Origin: Pseudoalteromonas gelatinilytica | GTDB lineage: Bacteria > Pseudomonadota > Gammaproteobacteria > Enterobacterales > Alteromonadaceae | Length of the DNA stretch: 64,000 nt | NCBI RefSeq assembly: GCF_001641615.1 | Contig: NZ_LRRU01000020.1 | Location: forward strand, 80,475 to 144,474 | Reading direction: 5' to 3' | Shown here: positions 59,736-64,000 of the stretch, piece by piece | Numbering within the stretch: position 1 is the stretch's first letter | Layout: each line of letters starts with the position of its first letter | The notes under the pieces: model-generated | The model's input: the letters and a program-made list of their open reading frames with translations, nothing else | Database searches by the model: none | What the model was told of the DNA's origin: nothing | Program-made: the position numbers and the translations under genes

Positions 59736-60674
59736 ATGGGTGCATCAGTAGTAAAGTCAGTTCTTTTGCATCTTGCTATAGCTGGTTTATTAGTAGCAAC
59801 AGCGAGTTTTCACATGCCAGCACCTAAGGTGATGGAAGTGACGCTGAATCCTGCTTTGCCGGAACCTGAAAAAGCGGTTGCTGCGGTAACTGTTGATCAG
59901 CAAAAGGTTGAGCAGAAAATTGCCGAGCTTAAAAAGCAAGAAGAAGCAAAAAAACAAGCCGAAGCAAAACGTATTCGTGACCTTGAGCGCCGTGCAAACG
60001 ATGCACGTAAGCAACGTGAAGCTGAAGACCGTCGTCTTAAAAAGCTAGAACAGCAGCGCCGCGCAAAAGAGAAAGAAAAAGCAGAAGCAGAAGCACAAGC
60101 GAAAAAAGCACGTGAAATTCAAGAGAAAGAACGTGCTAAAGCGCAGCAAGCAGAAAAGCAAAAGCAAGAAGCCGAAGCCGCTGCTAAAGAGGCCGCTGAA
60201 AAACGTAAAGCTGAAGAAGAAGCGTTAAAGAAAGCGGAAGAAGAACGCAAGCGTAAAGCGGCGGAAGCAGAAGCTGAACGTAAACGCAAAGAAGAAGAAG
60301 CCGAACGTAAACGTCAGCAAGCATTGCAAGAGCAAATGCTGCAAGAACAATTAGCTGCTGAGCAGGCTGCACGTAATAAAGTGCGCCAGCAACAAGTAGT
60401 GGGCGAAGTTGAAAAATATAAAGCGTTAATTATGGCGCGCATTCAGCAAAACTTCTTAAAAGATGAGAAGATGAAAGGCAAAGAATGTCGTCTTAATATT
60501 CGTCTTGGTTTCAATGGCTTAGTGACTCAAGTAAAATCACTGGGCGGCGATACCTTGGTATGTGAAGCGGCAATGCGCGCAGTGCGTATGGCAGATACAT
60601 TACCAGTATCACCAGACCGTGAAGTATTTGAGCAACTTAAAAACATTAATTTAACTATAGCGCCTCAATTTTAA
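59736..60674 (+). CDS. tolA: Tol-Pal system protein TolA
   Basis: 312 residues from the ATG directly after the tolR stop (a TTG 21 bases earlier lies in tolR). Domain I: one membrane helix (VVKSVLLHLAIAGLLVATA). Domain II: a long Lys/Glu/Ala/Arg coiled coil (about 55-225). Domain III: VGEVEKYKALIMARIQQNFLKDEKMKGKECRLNIRLGFNG... with two Cys, the Pal/TolB-facing end. Strong codon repetition in domain II makes it prone to length change. Confidence 0.95.
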   Translation: MGASVVKSVLLHLAIAGLLVATASFHMPAPKVMEVTLNPALPEPEKAVAAVTVDQQKVEQKIAELKKQEEAKKQAEAKRIRDLERRANDARKQREAEDRRLKKLEQQRRAKEKEKAEAEAQAKKAREIQEKERAKAQQAEKQKQEAEAAAKEAAEKRKAEEEALKKAEEERKRKAAEAEAERKRKEEEAERKRQQALQEQMLQEQLAAEQAARNKVRQQQVVGEVEKYKALIMARIQQNFLKDEKMKGKECRLNIRLGFNGLVTQVKSLGGDTLVCEAAMRAVRMADTLPVSPDREVFEQLKNINLTIAPQF

Positions 60675-60683
60675 AGGAATGAT

Positions 60684-62042
60684 ATGTTTAACCAGATAAA
60701 AACAGCATGTTTTATTGTATTACTGGGCTTTCATGGCATTGCCAGTGCTGCACTAGAAATTGTGATCACCGATGGTATTGATGGTGCACGCCCAATAGCG
60801 GTTGTGCCATTTCAATATCAAGGTGTGGGAACGATCCCTGAAAAACTAAGTTCAGTAATTGCAGCTGACTTAATGCGCAGTGGTAAGTTTAAGCCAATTG
60901 ATGTGAACACGATGCCGCAACTTCCTGCTGCTGACACTGACGTTGATTACGGTGCGTGGGTAAATAAAGGTGTTGAAGCAATCCTTGTTGGTAAAGTTGA
61001 ACAACAATCGGGTGGTCGTTACTTAGTAAAGTATGAGCTCATCGATGTGATCCGTGGCCAAATTACCGGTGGCCAAACTCAAATGATGAGCAATGGCCAA
61101 CTTGTTAAAAGCCAAGACCATATCTTAGATGCTCGTGAAAGTGTTATTGCAGAAAATGGCTTTCGCCGTTACGCGCACCGCATTAGCGATGTGGTTTATG
61201 AAGCATTAACAGGTGAAAAAGGTGCGTTTTTAACAAAGATTGCTTATGTGATTGTACGTGAAGAAGAGCCAAAGCCTTATCAACTAGTTGTTGCTGACTA
61301 TGATGGTTTTAATGAGCAAGTGTTACTTCGTTCTAAAGAACCGTTAATGTCACCAGCCTGGTCACCTGATGGTACTAAGCTTGCTTATGTAACATTTGAA
61401 AATCGTCAAAGCCAAATTTACATCCAAGACTTATACACGGGTAAACGTGAGCTAATCACAAGCCATCCGGGTATTAATGGTGCACCACAGTTTTCACCAG
61501 ACGGTAAAAAGTTACTTTTAGTGCTTTCTAAAGACCGCAATGGTGCAACAGAAGTGTATGTTTTAGACCTTGCAACTCGCAAAGAAAGACGTCTTACAAA
61601 CCACCGTAGTATAGATACTGAACCATCGTGGTTCCCTAATGGTGAAGATATTGTGTTTACGTCTGAAAGGGGTGGTAATGCTCAGATTTATAAGTTAAAT
61701 TTGCAAACTGGCAGGTCAAAACGCATGACGTTTGACGGAGATATGAACCTTGCAGGTTCGATTTCTCCAGACGGGAAAGAATTAGTGATGGTGAATCGTA
61801 CCAACGGTCAATACCATCTTGCTAAGAAAGAGCTAGCTACAGGCGCGTTCCAAGTGTTAACACGAACTCGCCTAGATGAATCACCGAGTATCGCTCCAAA
61901 CGGCTCGATGATTATCTACAGCACGCTTCATAATAATAAACAGGTGTTGGCGTTAGTTTCTATGGACGGTCGCTTTAAAGCACGCTTACCTGTGCTAAAC
62001 GGACAAGTAAAGGCACCAGCTTGGTCGCCTTATTTACAGTAA
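60684..62042 (+). CDS. tolB: Tol-Pal system protein TolB
   Basis: 452 residues with a signal peptide ([14 protein letters not shown]). N-terminal D1 domain, then a six-bladed beta propeller with [63 protein letters not shown] repeats. Binds Pal and TolA in the periplasm. Confidence 0.97.
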   Translation: MFNQIKTACFIVLLGFHGIASAALEIVITDGIDGARPIAVVPFQYQGVGTIPEKLSSVIAADLMRSGKFKPIDVNTMPQLPAADTDVDYGAWVNKGVEAILVGKVEQQSGGRYLVKYELIDVIRGQITGGQTQMMSNGQLVKSQDHILDARESVIAENGFRRYAHRISDVVYEALTGEKGAFLTKIAYVIVREEEPKPYQLVVADYDGFNEQVLLRSKEPLMSPAWSPDGTKLAYVTFENRQSQIYIQDLYTGKRELITSHPGINGAPQFSPDGKKLLLVLSKDRNGATEVYVLDLATRKERRLTNHRSIDTEPSWFPNGEDIVFTSERGGNAQIYKLNLQTGRSKRMTFDGDMNLAGSISPDGKELVMVNRTNGQYHLAKKELATGAFQVLTRTRLDESPSIAPNGSMIIYSTLHNNKQVLALVSMDGRFKARLPVLNGQVKAPAWSPYLQ

Positions 62043-62076
62043 TTTTACTGGTTTACTCAATATAGGAATCAATTAA

Positions 62077-62619
62077 ATGCAACTTAATAAAACTTTAAAA
62101 GGCCTGCTTATTGCTGTGCCAGTGATGACATTAGCGGCGTGTAGCTCTTCTTCAGGTGTTGATGAAGGTTCTGCAAACCAATCTAACCAAGGTATGGTTG
62201 AGCAATCAAACAACACTGATACTGTTGAAGTTGCAACACTTACTCCAGAGCAACAAGCTGAAGAAGCACTTCGTGAAAAATACGAAGCGTTACGTCAAGA
62301 GCAAATCATTTACTTTGGTTTTGATAACGCAAAAATCCAAAGCCAATATGCTGAGCTTTTACAAGCACACGCTGAGTTCTTAGTACAAAACCCTTCAGTT
62401 AAAGTACTAATCGAAGGTCACGCAGATGAGCGCGGTACACCTGAGTACAACATCGCACTAGGTGAGCACCGTGGTCAAGCAGTAGAAAAATACCTACAAA
62501 GTTTAGGTGTTTCTGCTAGCCAAATGTCAGTTGTGAGCTATGGTGAAGAGAAGCCAATGGTTAAGTCTCGCACTGAAGAAGCGTTCGCGAAGAACCGTCG
62601 CGCAGTATTAGTTTACTAA
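62077..62619 (+). CDS. pal: Peptidoglycan-associated lipoprotein Pal
   Basis: 180 residues. Lipoprotein signal (VPVMTLAACSS), Ser/Asn linker, OmpA-like peptidoglycan-binding domain (IIYFGFDNAKI, VLIEGHADERGTPEYNIALGEHRGQAVEKYL, SYGEEKPMV). Anchors the outer membrane to the wall. Confidence 0.97.
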   Translation: MQLNKTLKGLLIAVPVMTLAACSSSSGVDEGSANQSNQGMVEQSNNTDTVEVATLTPEQQAEEALREKYEALRQEQIIYFGFDNAKIQSQYAELLQAHAEFLVQNPSVKVLIEGHADERGTPEYNIALGEHRGQAVEKYLQSLGVSASQMSVVSYGEEKPMVKSRTEEAFAKNRRAVLVY

Positions 62620-62631
62620 TAAAGAGTCATT

Positions 62632-63393
62632 ATGAAGCCGAAAATTATTTTGGCAGCAATGATCTTAAGCGGGAGCACCCAGTTATGGGCTGCTCCCGCT
62701 CCTGTTTCAGAAGCTGCAAGCTCGCAATCGAGCATTGAGAAGCGTTTAGTCGCTTTAGAAAACATGATGAAGTCACGTAATTTATTGCAAGCTGAGCTTC
62801 AGCAGCAGCTTAATATTTTACAAGACGAAGTAAGCCAAGTACGTGGTATTACTGAAGAGCAAAGCTATAAGCTTGAAAAAGTACTTCAGCGTCAGCGTGA
62901 GCTTTATCAAGAGATTGAGAACCGTGTCAGCCAAGCGTATAGCCAGCCTGCTGCAACACAAACTCAACCTACGAACACTTATACGGATGTGGGTCCATCA
63001 CAGGCAATTAGTTCAGATTTATCTGAAAACGAAGCCTATGAGCGTGCAGTGGCGTTAATCATGAAAGATAAACGTTATGAGCAAGCAATTCCTGAGTTTC
63101 AAACATTCTTAACGACTTACCCTAATTCAGTGTATGCATCGAATGCACATTATTGGTTAGGCCAGCTATTAACAATTCAAAACGATCCAGCAGGTGCGAC
63201 TGAGCACTTTAAAGTAGTTGTGAATGAATACCCAAATTCTAACAAGCGCCCTGATGCGATGTTAAAATTAGGAAACTTATTAGCGGATCAAGGTTTAGGC
63301 GAACAAGCCCTTAAAACCTTTAATGATTTAATAAATCAGTACCCAAGTACAACCGCTGCAAAATTAGCCACAGAACGTTTGTCTCAAATGTAG
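62632..63393 (+). CDS. cpoB: Cell-division coordinator CpoB (YbgF)
   Basis: 253 residues with a signal peptide. N-terminal trimeric coiled coil (about 32-100; EKRLVALENMMKSRNLLQAELQQQLNILQDEV), linker, then TPR repeats (NEAYERAVALIMKDKRYEQAIPEFQTFLTTYPNSVYASNAHYWLGQLL...). Links PBP1b activity with Tol during constriction. Last gene of the operon. Confidence 0.95.
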   Translation: MKPKIILAAMILSGSTQLWAAPAPVSEAASSQSSIEKRLVALENMMKSRNLLQAELQQQLNILQDEVSQVRGITEEQSYKLEKVLQRQRELYQEIENRVSQAYSQPAATQTQPTNTYTDVGPSQAISSDLSENEAYERAVALIMKDKRYEQAIPEFQTFLTTYPNSVYASNAHYWLGQLLTIQNDPAGATEHFKVVVNEYPNSNKRPDAMLKLGNLLADQGLGEQALKTFNDLINQYPSTTAAKLATERLSQM

Positions 63394-63480
63394 ATTTGAC
63401 CTGATTAGACTGCTTTTTGACTTAAGCGGTCTAAAATTAGGCATCTAGACATAAAAACTTAAAAAAAGAGATATTTTCTG

Positions 63481-63508
63481 TTGCACTCAGCATTTAAATA
63501 AGTATTAT
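63481..63508 (+). promoter_or_regulatory. Promoter of the tRNA-Lys array
   Basis: TTGCAC, 16-base spacer, TATTAT, then a GC-rich discriminator (GCGCCCGC), typical of stringently controlled stable-RNA promoters; 54 bases before the first tRNA. Confidence 0.65.
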
Positions 63509-63561
63509 AAGCGCCCGCAGCAGGCGATTGGTAACAACAGCCGAATTGCGGAAAAAAGAGC

Positions 63562-63637
63562 GGGTCATTAGCTCAGTTGGTAGAGCAGTGGACTTTTAAT
63601 CCATTGGTCGATGGTTCAAGTCCATCATGACCCACCA
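63562..63637 (+). tRNA. tRNA-Lys(TTT), copy 1
   Basis: 76 nt. Acceptor GGGTCAT/ATGACCC, loop CTTTTAA with anticodon TTT, encoded CCA. Confidence 0.97.
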
Positions 63638-63699
63638 TTCTATTAGAATGGTAATCTTTAATCGGCGGATTTACGTATAGCTTTTATAAGCATCAGAGC

Positions 63700-63775
63700 G
63701 GGTCATTAGCTCAGTTGGTAGAGCAGTGGACTTTTAATCCATTGGTCGATGGTTCAAGTCCATCATGACCCACCA
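63700..63775 (+). tRNA. tRNA-Lys(TTT), copy 2
   Basis: Identical to copy 1. Spacers share a CGGCGGATTTACGTA segment, so the unit amplified together with its spacer. Confidence 0.97.
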
Positions 63776-63831
63776 TTCTTTGAATGGTTCTATATCGGCG
63801 GATTTACGTAGCTTTTAATAAGCAGCAGAGC

Positions 63832-63907
63832 GGGTCATTAGCTCAGTTGGTAGAGCAGTGGACTTTTAATCCATTGGTCGATGGTTCAAGTCCATCATGA
63901 CCCACCA
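63832..63907 (+). tRNA. tRNA-Lys(TTT), copy 3
   Basis: Identical to copy 1. Confidence 0.97.
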
Positions 63908-63956
63908 TTCTTCGAATGGTCTTATATCGGCGGATTAACGCAATTAATACCAGAGC

Positions 63957-64000
63957 GGGTCATTAGCTCAGTTGGTAGAGCAGTGGACTTTTAATCCATT
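63957..64000 (+). tRNA. tRNA-Lys(TTT), copy 4, cut by window end
   Basis: First 44 nt identical to copy 1; the array continues beyond the window. Confidence 0.95.

Overview
The window looks like chromosome of a marine gammaproteobacterium of the Pseudoalteromonas type. This rests on moderately AT-rich DNA, a TolQ-R-A-B-Pal-CpoB cluster followed by a tandem tRNA-Lys array, an ald/lrp pair next to ftsK-lolA-rarA, and a YbbA/YbbP/TesA arrangement. The genus is an inference from gene content and order; I saw no rRNA or other taxonomic marker.

Region 1 (1-24.6 kb) is core genome. It holds a COG3014 lipoprotein, an EamA transporter, an M15 peptidase, dapE, an ArsC/Spx-like protein, a degenerate IIA-Glc-like protein, an ACT-domain protein, pta-ackA, yfbV, rlmA, a CbiM-like membrane protein, xthA, two small secreted or lipoprotein genes, scpB-rluB, ald/lrp, ftsK-lolA-rarA-crcB-serS and a sulfatase. 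scpB has no adjacent scpA.

Region 2 (24.6-32.0 kb) is accessory. It has a DUF4153-type membrane protein, a lipoprotein and the 3' remnant of an ABC1/AarF kinase gene. Then comes an array of single-gene cassettes, all on the + strand, separated by attC-like palindromic sites, with no integron integrase in the window. One cassette encodes a SUKH-3-like immunity protein.

Region 3 (32.0-51.4 kb) is two tandem integrative islands in the 3' end of a tRNA-Pro(GGG) gene. The intact tRNA is at 51347-51423 (- strand), and a 46-bp piece of its 3' end is repeated at 32041 and 43411. Island A (about 11.4 kb) has a P4-type integrase, a retron (structured leader, reverse transcriptase, two-helix membrane effector; probably Ec48-like), a three-gene toxin-antitoxin-SecB-chaperone operon that fits the CmdTAC phage-defence design, a second tyrosine recombinase, an AEP-type primase, and a single integron cassette with its own Vibrio-type attC. 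Island B (about 7.9 kb) has integrase, AlpA, primase and VapE and no virion genes, which resembles a phage-inducible satellite; it also carries a GIY-YIG protein and a gene broken at a T6 run. Each island has its own pair of direct repeats, spaced 11 bp, just inside both ends. These are candidate arm-type sites of the two integrases.

Region 4 (51.5-64.0 kb) returns to core genome: tesA, ybbA-ybbP, ruvCAB, then a 950-bp intergenic region with a 7-bp tandem repeat and a probable small RNA on the minus strand, then tolQRAB-pal-cpoB and at least four near-identical tRNA-Lys genes, the last cut by the window end.
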